DNA of 64,000 nt from an uncultured Hungatella sp. (GCA_910585435.1 CAJUEJ010000007.1:62001-126000); one strand, 5' to 3'; numbered from the stretch's first letter, positions 17,420 through 26,664 are shown. Notes: a model not told the origin generated them from the letters alone. Translations and numbers: made by a program.

Positions 17420-17833
17420 ATGAACATAGACAAAAAGCAGCATGCATATGTAAGCATATTTCGGCAGCTGGCAGATCCCGGCGCTCAGTGGGAATATCTT
17501 TTCATGTTGGGTTCTTCCCAGACGCCTTCCTGCCCCGTCCGAACGGCTGGGTGCCTCATCCCGGAATGCCAGACTTTGATCTGGCTGAAGCTGTTAGAGA
17601 CTTATCCCGCAGTGGATTTTGTCTGTGACAGTGATTCGGTTTTGGTTAAAGGGGTTTTGAAGATTTTTGAAGATCTGTATATAGGCTGTCCGGTTAAGGA
17701 AATCCACGCTTGTCCTCCTTATTTTCTGGACAGCATTTCTGAGGAAGTGATCTATCTCCGGATAAAGCAGAACGGACTGAAACGCTTTTATGAAACATTA
17801 AAAAATAATCATATTAAAGGAGATTTCTTATGA
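17420..17833 (+). CDS. SufE-like sulfur acceptor protein
   Basis: The 137-residue protein matches the SufE fold pattern: WEYLFMLG near residue 24, the cysteine motif PECQTLIWL (C50, in place of GCQS-VW), DSVLVKGVLKIFEDLY, a P-x-EI turn, and a C-terminal LRIKQNGL (L-x3-R-x-NG). SufE proteins take the persulfide from SufS and pass it on. The gene begins 3 bases after the desulfurase and overlaps the isomerase-like gene by 4 bases. Extra cysteines (C38, C45) near the active one are unusual. The family is clear from pattern; the final sulfur acceptor is unknown. Confidence 0.8.
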   Translation: MNIDKKQHAYVSIFRQLADPGAQWEYLFMLGSSQTPSCPVRTAGCLIPECQTLIWLKLLETYPAVDFVCDSDSVLVKGVLKIFEDLYIGCPVKEIHACPPYFLDSISEEVIYLRIKQNGLKRFYETLKNNHIKGDFL

Positions 17834-19281
17834 AGTATGCTATGGATGTAAAAGTGAACGTAAGGCCGGTTTTCAGCAATATGGTCCACAGCGGATGGTG
17901 GGAAGGCCCCTGCCGTGTGGGGCCCAGGGAAGAGGGGACGCCGGAATACGAGATCCGCACCGGCAGAGAACAGTTTAAGTTGTGGTGCCAGGAGCTGAAA
18001 AGCAATCTGGATCAGACAAGATGCCAGATTCTGGAGCCTGTTTACCTGGAGTTTGATGAAAGCTTTCTGGTCCGTGACAAGGAGTTTGCCAAGCTGGAAA
18101 AAGAAAATCACCTGGTCGATCTGTATTTGATTACATATCGGATACCAGGTCTTGAACGGTTAAACAAACCAGTGTCCATGATCGATCTGGGGCCTACTCC
18201 TCTTGATGTCATCGGCTACTATTCACAGACAGGAATTCCTGCTTACATGGCCCATGACTACAGAGAATATAATCAGCTTCTCACCTGTCTCCAGGTAAAG
18301 AAAGCCATGGCAAACACAAAGATCCTGATTCTGTCCAACACGGAGCAGATTCCTACCTCCGTCAATACGGCCTGCTGTGATTTTGTAAGTCTTTACAGAC
18401 GCTACGGAATACGCAACAGCCGGGTTGACTTCCATCAGGCTTTTGCATACTTTGAGGGGATTCTGGTGGATGATGCTATCCGCCGGGAGGCAGAAGAGCT
18501 GATCCGCAATGCCTCCCGTTCAGACACCACCCAGGAGTATCTGTGCAATGATTTAAGATATTTTCACGCTGTCCGCAAGATGATGGAATTCTATGAATGC
18601 AATGCCTTTACCACACCGTGCAAAGAGCTGTGCGCCAGCCGTTTCCCTCAAAAAAATAAATTCGTCCCCTGCATGGCTCAGTCTCTAAACAAAGACGACC
18701 GTATCCCTTCCGCCTGTGAGGAGGACATAAACGCCCTGCTGGCTATGATGGTTATGATGTATCTCACCCGTCAGAGCGTATTTATGGGAAATCCGGTTCT
18801 CATTCCTGCCGGCACCAAAAATCTCGGGCAACTTGGCATGCAGAAGCTTCTCCCGCAGCTGAAGGAGGCCTTTGACCACGATGTTCTGGAGATTCACCAC
18901 GCCGTTCCTGTCCGGAAAATGAATGGTTTTGACAAAGAGCCTCAAAAGTATGAGCTTGGGCACTTTACCACCCAGGGATGGGGCACTCATTACCACATTG
19001 ACATGACAGAGCGTGAAGGACAAATCGTAACCATGGGGCGCTTCAACCGCAGCGGAGACAGCATGATCGTGGCCAGGGCCAGGACTGTGGAGACAGAATT
19101 CCGGCCTGTATACTGCAGCCCTGCCGTATTTTATGATGTGGAAGGCGGAGCCAGAGCCTTCCGCCAGGCCCTGGTCAGGGGAGGCTATGGACACCACCAG
19201 GCTATTATCTACGGGGACCATATAGACGAAATCACGGCTCTGGGTGAGATTGCCGGATTCCGCGTGGAGGTTTTCAGATAA
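17830..19281 (+). CDS. L-fucose/L-arabinose isomerase-family protein
   Basis: The 483-residue protein has the layout of the FucI/AraA fold (COG2407-like): an N-terminal alpha/beta half, a central SACEEDINALLAMM stretch (296-309) like the C-x-E-x-D motif of the family, and a C-terminal beta domain with GHFTTQGWGTHYHID (H387) and MGRFNRSGDSM. Such enzymes interconvert aldoses and ketoses with a divalent metal; E298, D299, H356/H357 and H387 are candidate ligands. It overlaps the SufE-like gene (ATGA), so it belongs to the sulfur-transfer operon, where a sugar isomerase is unexpected. It is not a close FucI or AraA, and the substrate is unknown. Confidence 0.75.
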   Translation: MKYAMDVKVNVRPVFSNMVHSGWWEGPCRVGPREEGTPEYEIRTGREQFKLWCQELKSNLDQTRCQILEPVYLEFDESFLVRDKEFAKLEKENHLVDLYLITYRIPGLERLNKPVSMIDLGPTPLDVIGYYSQTGIPAYMAHDYREYNQLLTCLQVKKAMANTKILILSNTEQIPTSVNTACCDFVSLYRRYGIRNSRVDFHQAFAYFEGILVDDAIRREAEELIRNASRSDTTQEYLCNDLRYFHAVRKMMEFYECNAFTTPCKELCASRFPQKNKFVPCMAQSLNKDDRIPSACEEDINALLAMMVMMYLTRQSVFMGNPVLIPAGTKNLGQLGMQKLLPQLKEAFDHDVLEIHHAVPVRKMNGFDKEPQKYELGHFTTQGWGTHYHIDMTEREGQIVTMGRFNRSGDSMIVARARTVETEFRPVYCSPAVFYDVEGGARAFRQALVRGGYGHHQAIIYGDHIDEITALGEIAGFRVEVFR

Positions 19282-20460
19282 TCAGCTCTCACACATCACC
19301 ACATTGCGCAGCTTCCTGGCAAGGGGCGTGGTTCCCGCATCCTTTTTCTGCATCATGAATATAAAGGTCAGCCCGGCAGCAGGGTCATTGAGGAAATGGC
19401 ACCCCAGCCATCCGTCCCACCCGTATTCTCCAGGGTTTCCAAGCATTCTGGCCTTGCCCGGATCCTTTAAAACCCGCATCAGGCAGCTGTAACTGTAACC
19501 GCAGAGATTTGTAAAGTAATCTGCAAGGGCCTCTTCCTGGACACCGCTTAGCGCCCCGGCTGTCATAAATTTTACGGTTCCCGGATGGAGAACCTGCACC
19601 CCGCCTGCCTGCCCGCCGTTTAACAGCATCCGGGCAAACCGGGCATAATCATCTGCCGTGGAGACAAGGCCTGCGCCGCCGGACTCAAATGCAGGCCTTC
19701 TGTCCATGGCGTTTATGATCCCCAGATGATTGCCTCTGTAGGGAACCAGATTTCCCTGGCTGTCTGGCTCATAGGCCGTAGCCAGACGGGACCGTTTCTC
19801 CTCAGGCACGTAAAAGCCTGTATCCACCATTCCCAGAGGCCTGAAAATATTCTCCTCCAGATATTCTCCAAAAGTCTTCCCGGATACAGCCTCCACAACC
19901 GCTCCCAGCATATCGGCGGAGGTTCCGTACCGCCAGGACTGGCCTGGCTGGAATGCAAGAGGCGCCTTCCCAAGTAAATCACCGAACTCTGCCGTTGACA
20001 TAGGAGATTCGCCTAAAAGCCGCCTGTCCATCTCCTCAAACAGCTGATCCATATACTCCCCGGTCAGGCCGCCTCTTCCGCCGTACACAAGCCCGCCAGT
20101 CATATGCAGCAGATGCTGTACTGTCACCTCCCGGCAGCTCTCCACCAGCCTTCCGTCCTTTTCAACCATCTGCTTCTGAAAAGACGGAAAGAATGTGGAC
20201 ACCGGCTCCGCCAGATCTAAAAGTCCGTCCTCCACCAGCTTCATCACAGCTGCGGCAGTGATTGGCTTACTCATAGAATAAAGCCTGTAAATAGTGTCTC
20301 TGGCCACAGGCCTTTTTTCCTCCCTGTCAGCCATGCCGGACTCCGCGTAGCAGACCTCCTGCCCGCCCTTTAATACCAGCACGCTTCCTCCCGCCAGCTC
20401 CTTTTCTTCCACAGCCCTGTCCAAAACCCTTTGAAGCTTCTCCTTTATTTCCTCTTTCAT
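19282..20460 (-). CDS. Class C beta-lactamase-fold serine hydrolase (EstB-like)
   Basis: The 392-residue protein has the S-x-x-K nucleophile motif at S62-K65 (YSMSK) and the tyrosine motif RYGTSADMLG near residue 175. It has no signal peptide, so it is probably a cytoplasmic esterase or peptidase of the serine hydrolase family rather than a secreted beta-lactamase. It is the last gene of the second sugar ABC operon, 40 bases after the MalG-type permease, suggesting that it deacylates an imported sugar conjugate. Its stop codon directly abuts the stop of the convergent isomerase-like gene. Confidence 0.82.
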   Translation of the reverse strand: MKEEIKEKLQRVLDRAVEEKELAGGSVLVLKGGQEVCYAESGMADREEKRPVARDTIYRLYSMSKPITAAAVMKLVEDGLLDLAEPVSTFFPSFQKQMVEKDGRLVESCREVTVQHLLHMTGGLVYGGRGGLTGEYMDQLFEEMDRRLLGESPMSTAEFGDLLGKAPLAFQPGQSWRYGTSADMLGAVVEAVSGKTFGEYLEENIFRPLGMVDTGFYVPEEKRSRLATAYEPDSQGNLVPYRGNHLGIINAMDRRPAFESGGAGLVSTADDYARFARMLLNGGQAGGVQVLHPGTVKFMTAGALSGVQEEALADYFTNLCGYSYSCLMRVLKDPGKARMLGNPGEYGWDGWLGCHFLNDPAAGLTFIFMMQKKDAGTTPLARKLRNVVMCES

Positions 20461-20499
20461 GTTCCATCCCCCATTCTTATAAAAATTATCTGTAAAAAA

Positions 20500-21345
20500 T
20501 CACCCTTTTAACCCGCTGGTTGCTATTCCTTCCACAAAATATTTCTGTGCCGCAAAAAATAAAACCACAAGAGGCGCCACCGCAATAAAGGATATGGCCA
20601 TTATTTTCCCCCAGTTTACCACTGATTCTGCGTCAAGGGACAAACGCAGCGCCAGGGAAATGGTAAATTTTTTCCCTGAATTGATAAATACCAGCTGATT
20701 GAAATAATCGTTGTATGTCCACATAAACTGGAACAGAGCGGCTGAAAACAACGCCGGCTTCATCAGGGGAAGCAGAATCTTTATTAATGTCTGAAAGGTC
20801 CCGCATCCGTCCATATATGCCGATTCATCCAGTTCCCTGGGAATTCCCCTGAGAAACTGAATCAGCATATAGATGAAAAACGGATAGCAGGCAAGGAGGG
20901 CAGGCACAAAAAAGGGAAGATATGTATCTACCCATCCAAGCTTTGCAAACATGGCGTAGCGCGGCACAATAATCACGGAATTGGGCAGCATAAGCGTGGC
21001 AATCAGCACTGCAAACAAAACCTTTTTCCCCCGGAATTCAAACCTGGCAAATCCATACGCCACCAGGATGCTGGAGAGAAGTGTAAAACCAGTAACCGGA
21101 AGCACCAGCTTAAATGTGTTGAGGAAATAGGATTTATACGTAATATTCCCGCTTCCTCTCCACCCCTGGATAAAGGAATCCAGGCTATAAGAATCTGCCA
21201 GCAGCCGTGTGGAGCCGAATATCTCATCATTTGTCTTAAAGGAAGCAAAAAACATCCAGATGATCGGATACAATAAAACTATTCCTATTATAGCAATAAC
21301 CACATAACTTAAAAAGACCTTTTTTAACCTTTTTTTCTTCTTCAT
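20500..21345 (-). CDS. Carbohydrate ABC transporter permease, MalG type (cluster 2)
   Basis: A membrane permease of about 281 residues. The EAA-type loop reads LDESAYMDGCGTFQTLIKILLP and the C-terminus is GIATSGLKG, both typical of MalG-type subunits. The open frame extends to 21399 and overlaps the MalF-type gene, but the ATG there has no properly spaced ribosome site. The ATG at 21345, just before the first membrane segment, or a GTG at 21357 with AGGGGAAGG upstream, fits better. Confidence 0.88.
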   Translation of the reverse strand: MKKKKRLKKVFLSYVVIAIIGIVLLYPIIWMFFASFKTNDEIFGSTRLLADSYSLDSFIQGWRGSGNITYKSYFLNTFKLVLPVTGFTLLSSILVAYGFARFEFRGKKVLFAVLIATLMLPNSVIIVPRYAMFAKLGWVDTYLPFFVPALLACYPFFIYMLIQFLRGIPRELDESAYMDGCGTFQTLIKILLPLMKPALFSAALFQFMWTYNDYFNQLVFINSGKKFTISLALRLSLDAESVVNWGKIMAISFIAVAPLVVLFFAAQKYFVEGIATSGLKG

Positions 21346-21388
21346 GGCCGCCGCCACTCCCTTCCCCTCTGCTTTTTTACCCCGGCCA

Positions 21389-22306
21389 TCAGTCCTCATC
21401 TCCGTAAAATACCCAGGCAGAGGACGATTTGAACAAGGTCAGAGTAAATACAATAATAATCGTAAAGATCACCCAGGATATGGCGCTGGCCGATCCCATC
21501 CGGAAATAGGTAAAGCCTTCTTTATACAGCTTCATCCCCAAAACATAGGTGGATTTCATAGGCCCTCCGTTGGTGATCACAAAAGCAGATGTAAAATTCT
21601 GCATTGCCTGGATGGTCTGCATAATAAGATTAAAAAATATAATGGGGGTAATCTGGGGAAAGGTAATGTTCACAAACTTGCGAATCCTTCCCGCTCCGTC
21701 AATTTCCGCCGCTTCATACAGATCCCGGGGCACATTTTTCAAAGCAGCTAGAAGCATAACCATGGAAGATCCAAATTGCCATATTTCCAGTGCACAGATG
21801 GTTTTCAGGGCATATCCGGGATCTCCCCAGAACTGTATGGGGCCTATATGGATGGTATTTAAAAATGCATTTACCACCCCTCTGTCCATAAACAATAATT
21901 TCCACAAGATGGCAACCGCCACACTTCCTCCAAACAAGGACGGAATATAATATAAGGTGCGAATCAGATTAATGCCTTTTAAATCCCTATTTAAAAACAC
22001 GGCAATGCCCAGGGCCAGAGCCAGTTTCCCCGGAACCGTATAGAGGGTAAATTTAATGGTTACCCACAGGGAATTCCAGAATTCCGTATCTTTCGTAAAC
22101 AGATTGCGGTAGTTATTGAAACCGCACCATACCGGCTTTGCCGTAATCTGATAATCGGCAAAGGAATAATACAGCGAGCTGCAAAAAGGGTAAAGCTGCA
22201 GAAACAAAAAACCGGCCAGCCAGGGCAGCAGGTATATGTAGGCCTGATTGTCCCTCCTGGAATATTTCTTGCAGGCAGCCACCCCGGAATGTACCGTCTT
22301 TTTCAT
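21389..22306 (-). CDS. Carbohydrate ABC transporter permease, MalF type (cluster 2)
   Basis: The 305-residue permease has six predicted membrane segments, a conserved EAAEIDGAGRIRKFVNITFP loop for ATPase contact, and TNGGPMKSTYVLGMKLY in the C-terminal half. It is intact, unlike the MalF-type gene of cluster 1. GGAGG lies nine bases before the ATG. A terminator-like hairpin separates it from the upstream binding-protein gene. Confidence 0.9.
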   Translation of the reverse strand: MKKTVHSGVAACKKYSRRDNQAYIYLLPWLAGFLFLQLYPFCSSLYYSFADYQITAKPVWCGFNNYRNLFTKDTEFWNSLWVTIKFTLYTVPGKLALALGIAVFLNRDLKGINLIRTLYYIPSLFGGSVAVAILWKLLFMDRGVVNAFLNTIHIGPIQFWGDPGYALKTICALEIWQFGSSMVMLLAALKNVPRDLYEAAEIDGAGRIRKFVNITFPQITPIIFFNLIMQTIQAMQNFTSAFVITNGGPMKSTYVLGMKLYKEGFTYFRMGSASAISWVIFTIIIVFTLTLFKSSSAWVFYGDED

Positions 22307-22324
22307 AGATTAAAGCCTCCTTCT

Positions 22325-22350
22325 AAAAAGGGAGCCGGACAGCTCCCTCT
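22325..22350 (-). terminator. Intercistronic hairpin between binding protein and permease (cluster 2)
   Basis: On the minus strand GGGAGC and GCTCCC form a six-base stem with a six-base loop, followed by CTTTTTAG. It lies between the binding-protein stop and the MalF-type start. It probably ends part of the transcripts or protects the 3' end of the binding-protein message, giving more binding protein than permease. Confidence 0.65.
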
Positions 22351-22365
22351 CATTGCCTTACACCA

Positions 22366-23757
22366 TTACTTCATCACTTCAATCAGATTGTTGTAGAGAG
22401 AATAGGTATCCTCCGCCGCCTGCTGCGGTGTGGTGGAGGAAAATCCCAGTGCTTCAATCTGGTCGATCATGATCTGGCGGCCTTCCTGTGAATAGGAGAT
22501 GGTATCATCCACAATTCCGGTGTAGCTGGCGGCCACATTTACAATATCAGCCAGCAGCGGGCTCATGGAGCCTGTTTTTGCACAGATTTCCCTGGCCTTT
22601 TTCGTGGGAGGTGCGGAACGCACGGTGCCCAGCGTCTCCATGGCCTCCTCATCATTAAAGAAATAATCCAGGAAAAGAAGTGCCTCCTGGGGATGCTCTG
22701 AGCGGGAAGAAATGGATATTACCTGAGGCGTATTGGCAAAGAATCCCACAGACTTTGCTGACTGGGCAACCGGGAAATTGCCGGCGATATAATTGGCAGA
22801 CGGGTTGGCCGCCGTCATAATCTCAGACAGGGATACCCAGGTAAAGCAGCACACATACTTTCCTTCTATCCAGTTAGGATCCGCCTGCATGTTGTCACCT
22901 CCATAGGCCGCCATGTAAGCTGCCGGAGCCACCACCTCATTGTCATAAAGCTGCTGCACATATTCATACACGGTTTTCCAGTCTTCCTGGGTCATTTTCT
23001 GTATCTTGTCGTCATCGCCGATAGCCTGGCTTCCTGAGATCTGCTTTGCATAAGTTCTGGCTACAATATTGGCCAGATAATCCTTGTTTGAGCATAAAAG
23101 ATACATGCTGTCATCATATTCCCGCACTTTTTTGCCCCATTCAATCAGATCGTCCCAGGTATATTCCTGTGTAAAGTCAATGCCCACAGCCTCCGCCAGA
23201 TCCTGATTCACCACCAGGGCGATTCCTGCCACTCCCGTAGGGATTCCCAGCTGTTTCCCGCCGTAGCATCCGTTGATCCTCTGAGATATATAGTCCTCCT
23301 CAAACAGGGAAAAATCAAAGCCTGCCTCCTTTAAATCTAAAAAATAGTTGGTTTCATCAGATGCTAAAAGGGCCATGTTGCCTGGCTCAATCTGGATAAT
23401 ATCCGGCTCTGTGCCTGCTGCCAGCTGTGTCGCCAGCTTGTCATTGTATCCGTCGGAACTGCCGTATTCCGCTTCCACGGTTATATGCGGGTACTTCTCC
23501 TGAAACTGCTCAATCACCTTCAAGGTAGCCGCCAGCCTTTCATCGCCTCCCCACCAGGAGAATCTCAAGGTTACCGGCTCCCTCTCTTCTGTGCCGGAAG
23601 CTTCCCTGGCAGTTGTAGTTTCCTCTTTTGCGGCGGCACTGGTATCCGCCGAAGATGGGTCTGTAGCTGTGGCTGTATCCGAACCTGCCTCATTTCCTGA
23701 GCATCCTGCCAAAGCCAATGCTGCTGTCAGTATGATCGCTGCCCATTGTCTTTTCAT
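22366..23757 (-). CDS. Sugar ABC transporter substrate-binding lipoprotein (cluster 2)
   Basis: A family 1 solute-binding protein of about 463 residues with a lipoprotein signal and lipobox ending at the cysteine of LALAGCSG, then a Ser/Thr/Ala-rich linker. RFSWWGGDERL opens the mature domain and IQIEPGN follows. The ATG at 23757 has GGAGG at eight bases. It is the first gene of the operon with two permeases and a serine hydrolase, and is divergent from yesN-yesM, which probably control it. Confidence 0.9.
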   Translation of the reverse strand: MKRQWAAIILTAALALAGCSGNEAGSDTATATDPSSADTSAAAKEETTTAREASGTEEREPVTLRFSWWGGDERLAATLKVIEQFQEKYPHITVEAEYGSSDGYNDKLATQLAAGTEPDIIQIEPGNMALLASDETNYFLDLKEAGFDFSLFEEDYISQRINGCYGGKQLGIPTGVAGIALVVNQDLAEAVGIDFTQEYTWDDLIEWGKKVREYDDSMYLLCSNKDYLANIVARTYAKQISGSQAIGDDDKIQKMTQEDWKTVYEYVQQLYDNEVVAPAAYMAAYGGDNMQADPNWIEGKYVCCFTWVSLSEIMTAANPSANYIAGNFPVAQSAKSVGFFANTPQVISISSRSEHPQEALLFLDYFFNDEEAMETLGTVRSAPPTKKAREICAKTGSMSPLLADIVNVAASYTGIVDDTISYSQEGRQIMIDQIEALGFSSTTPQQAAEDTYSLYNNLIEVMK

Positions 23758-23879
23758 ATAATTTTCCTCCATTTCCTTTGTTTTTCGATAATTTATTATA
23801 TCATACCGTATTTTTTTATAAAATATGACTGATTATGTCGTTTGCACTCATTTTTTGTGCAAAAGCAGAAAAAGATACC

Positions 23880-23905
23880 TTATTTTACGATATTGCGTAA
23901 AATAA
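23880..23905. promoter_or_regulatory. Perfect 10-bp inverted repeat between divergent sugar and YesN operons
   Basis: TTATTTTACG and CGTAAAATAA form a perfect inverted repeat with a six-base centre, flanked on both sides by GATACC. It lies just upstream of the -35 box of the yesN promoter and about 120 bases from the binding-protein gene, a sensible place for an operator. A second repeat, TTTGCAC...GTGCAAA, is at 23841-23863. Which protein binds is unknown; YesN is the natural candidate. Confidence 0.5.
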
Positions 23906-23927
23906 GATACCATACAGTTAAAAAAAC

Positions 23928-23956
23928 TTGAATCCCTGTCCCTGCCAGTATATAAT
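23928..23956 (+). promoter_or_regulatory. Sigma-A-type promoter of yesN-yesM
   Basis: TTGAAT at 23928-23933 and TATAAT at 23951-23956, with a 17-base spacer, point at yesN, whose start is about 40 bases downstream. Confidence 0.65.
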
Positions 23957-23997
23957 GAATCTGTAACAAAGGCACGGCAGATGAAAGGCAGGGCTCC

Positions 23998-24750
23998 ATG
24001 AAATACCGGTTAGTGATTATCGATGATGAGAAGAAAATACTGGAGGGTATATGCAACCTTTTTCCCTGGAATGAAATCGGATTCCAGGTAGTGCAGGCGT
24101 TTACGGACGCCAAAAAGGGTTGGGCGTATATTGAGGAAAATGGAGCGGATGTGATTCTGACGGATATAGAGATGCCGGGCATGAGCGGGCTGGAGCTGTG
24201 CAGAAAGCTTGCAGAGTACAGAGAGATACGGGTTGTACTTTTCAGCAGCTATACAAACAATGAATATTTTCAGTTTGCAATACGGCTGGGGGTAGACGAT
24301 TACCTGATTAAACCTGTCCGGTATGAGCAGCTTCTGGAATGCTTTGAACGTGTAAGGGAGAAGTTAAACCAGAGATATTCCCAACCAAAAACCTTGTCAG
24401 ATACGTATTATGACCAGATGATTGATAAGGTAAGGGAGTATCTTCTCAAAAACTACAGACATGCATCCCTGGAGGAGGCTTCCTCCTGCGTCAACTTAAG
24501 CCCGGCCTATCTGTCAAAGGTATTCAAAGAAAAAAGCGGTATGAATTTTTCCCAGATGCTTCTCAATGTGCGGATGGAAAAGGCCTGTGAATTGCTGAAT
24601 GATCCTAGGTACAAAATGTATGATATTGCGTTTTACGTAGGCTATGACAATCCGAAGAATTTTTCCAGGGCATTTAAGGCCCGGTTCCAGGTAAGCCCTA
24701 TGGAGTACCGGAAAAAGCTGCTGGAAGGCGAAGCCGAGGACAGAGAATGA
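23998..24750 (+). CDS. YesN-like response regulator with AraC-type DNA-binding domain
   Basis: The 250-residue protein has a receiver domain (IIDDEKKILEG; phosphoacceptor aspartate in VILTDIEMPG; VLFSSYTN; lysine in LIKPV) and a C-terminal AraC-type double helix-turn-helix (SPAYLSKVFKEKSG, then FYVGYDNPKNFSRAFKARF, SPMEYRKKL). It is probably phosphorylated by the kinase encoded next, with a 4-base overlap, and activates the divergent sugar ABC operon. Confidence 0.92.
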   Translation: MKYRLVIIDDEKKILEGICNLFPWNEIGFQVVQAFTDAKKGWAYIEENGADVILTDIEMPGMSGLELCRKLAEYREIRVVLFSSYTNNEYFQFAIRLGVDDYLIKPVRYEQLLECFERVREKLNQRYSQPKTLSDTYYDQMIDKVREYLLKNYRHASLEEASSCVNLSPAYLSKVFKEKSGMNFSQMLLNVRMEKACELLNDPRYKMYDIAFYVGYDNPKNFSRAFKARFQVSPMEYRKKLLEGEAEDRE

Positions 24751-26486
24751 AGAAAATATTCTTTTTCAAACGTTTACAAAAATTTTTTCTGCTGATGTTT
24801 GTCCCGATGCTGCTTTTGTGTGTGGTATTCTCCCTGAATACAGCGTACCAGATTTCACGGGAGCTGAGAAATGAAAGCAGGCAGACAACGGCCAATGTGG
24901 ATACAAATCTGGGGCAGGTAATCACCGGCGCGGTAGAACAGAATAAAATCATGTCAGTGAACGTGCGTATGTCCATGGCATTTCGCCATGCGCTGGTTGA
25001 CGGTGATATATTGTACAGCGATATTCTGTATATTAACAGCCTTCGTCTGGCTCTCTACAGCACGGTCAATTCCTATGACTATCTGGAGTCCTCCTATATC
25101 TATATGTTCGGGGGAAACCGCGTCATCTCTTCCGGAAACGGATTGGAGAATCTTGCTTCTGTCAAAGACAAGGGGTGGCTTGAAATTTGCAACTCCATGG
25201 ATCCCTCTGAGGATTCCTGTATAAAGCCCAGAGTCTATGCCAAAGACGAACTCTATGAACACAGGATGCTGACCCTGTGCCAAAGACTTTTTCTTCATGA
25301 CGGATGCATTATCCTGAATATAAATGCAGATAAATTGCAGGATATGATGGACAGGCTGCGGATGAATGAGAAAGAAGAGGTTTTTATTGTTGACAAGGAC
25401 GGCAATATTTTATGCGCCTCCCATAACAGCACCAAAAGGCTTGAGGAGATTGCATTCTCTTATTTTTCAGAAAACGGCCAAGAGACAGACGGGTGGAAAA
25501 ATATAAACGGCACCAGAGTTCAGGTCACCTCTTTATACCGGGAAAATCCGGCCTGCTATGTGGTGTCCGTTCTTCCCATATCTGTGTTCTGGGATCGTAT
25601 GGCCCAACAGCTGTTTCGGTGGATCTTTGTGTTTGCCGCTTTAGCTGTCATCATCGTGATTATTGCGTATTATGTAACCAGCCGTTCTTTCAGCAATATC
25701 CATATGATTATGGACATGTTTGACCAGGCCGAGCAGGGAGGTGCCGTGGAGCCCAGAACCGCCTCGCCCAAAGATGAATATGATGTGATACTGAATAATA
25801 TTGTGGGAATGTTCATCAATAATTCCTATCTCCAGCTGCAGCTGGAGGAAAGGCAGCTAAAGCAGGAGAACGCGGAGCTGATGGCGCTGCAGCTTCAGAT
25901 CAATCCTCATTTTTTATACAATACACTGCAGACACTGGATATGGAGGTGCAGAAATCAGAGCACAATGAACCGGTTAATCTGATTATACGATCCGTTTCC
26001 AATATTTTGAAATATGCATTATCTGACCCCGGACAGCTGGTTCCGCTTAAGGAGGAGCTGAATTATCTGAAGGATTACGCCCGGATTCAGGAATACCGGT
26101 TCGGAGATTTTATCATCTATTATGAGATCGATCCGGAGATCCTGGATGCGGGCGTGTTCCGTCTGATGCTGCAGCCTGTGGTGGAGAACAGTCTGATCCA
26201 TGGAATCCGTAATCTTGACAGAAAAGGGTATGTAAAGGTTTGGATTCAGAGAAGGGGAGACTGCCTGGAGATCCGGGTGGCAGACAACGGCCACGGTATC
26301 AACAGGGAAAAGCTTGAGGTCATCCGGACAAAGCTTGATAAAAATGAGGGTTCCAGTATCGGACTTATTAACCTGAACCGCCGTTTGATCCTGCGGTACG
26401 GGCAGGACAGCCGTATAAAGCTTCGGTCAAAGGAGAATGTCTGTACGGTTGTGTTCTTTTCGATTCCTTTTGTAAGGTATCATTGA
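24747..26486 (+). CDS. YesM-like sensor histidine kinase
   Basis: The 579-residue membrane kinase has a first membrane segment near residues 12-32, an extracellular sensor region of about 250 residues, a second segment near 290 (FRWIFVFAALAVIIVIIAYY), and a HAMP-like linker. The His_kinase domain carries the phosphoacceptor histidine in INPHFLYNTLQTL, and an ATPase domain follows (VVENSLIHGI; DNGHGINREKL; SSIGLINLNRRL). It probably senses a sugar or sugar-loaded binding protein outside the cell. It overlaps yesN by 4 bases. Confidence 0.92.
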   Translation: MKKIFFFKRLQKFFLLMFVPMLLLCVVFSLNTAYQISRELRNESRQTTANVDTNLGQVITGAVEQNKIMSVNVRMSMAFRHALVDGDILYSDILYINSLRLALYSTVNSYDYLESSYIYMFGGNRVISSGNGLENLASVKDKGWLEICNSMDPSEDSCIKPRVYAKDELYEHRMLTLCQRLFLHDGCIILNINADKLQDMMDRLRMNEKEEVFIVDKDGNILCASHNSTKRLEEIAFSYFSENGQETDGWKNINGTRVQVTSLYRENPACYVVSVLPISVFWDRMAQQLFRWIFVFAALAVIIVIIAYYVTSRSFSNIHMIMDMFDQAEQGGAVEPRTASPKDEYDVILNNIVGMFINNSYLQLQLEERQLKQENAELMALQLQINPHFLYNTLQTLDMEVQKSEHNEPVNLIIRSVSNILKYALSDPGQLVPLKEELNYLKDYARIQEYRFGDFIIYYEIDPEILDAGVFRLMLQPVVENSLIHGIRNLDRKGYVKVWIQRRGDCLEIRVADNGHGINREKLEVIRTKLDKNEGSSIGLINLNRRLILRYGQDSRIKLRSKENVCTVVFFSIPFVRYH

Positions 26487-26629
26487 AAAATTTCAGTAAA
26501 CCTACTTTCTTTACTGGATTACCTTGAACTAAATACTCCGTATCCAAAAAGTCTCAAAAAGAAGACAGGTAATGAAGCCTTGGCTGCATCAGTGTAAAAT
26601 ATGAGGACTTTTGTGTACACAAAAAATTC

Positions 26630-26658
26630 TTGAAACCATGTCATAAATATGTTATAGT
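26630..26658 (+). promoter_or_regulatory. Promoter of the orphan small RNA
   Basis: TTGAAA at 26630-26635 and TATAGT at 26653-26658 are separated by 17 bases. No protein gene follows on this strand; the transcript would end at the hairpin at 26730-26758. Confidence 0.55.
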
Positions 26659-26664
26659 TTATAT

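Noticed and set aside
21345..21399. Longer N-terminus for the cluster 2 MalG-type permease
   Set aside because: The upstream ATG has GGAG directly against it, with no spacing, and the added residues are not typical of the family.
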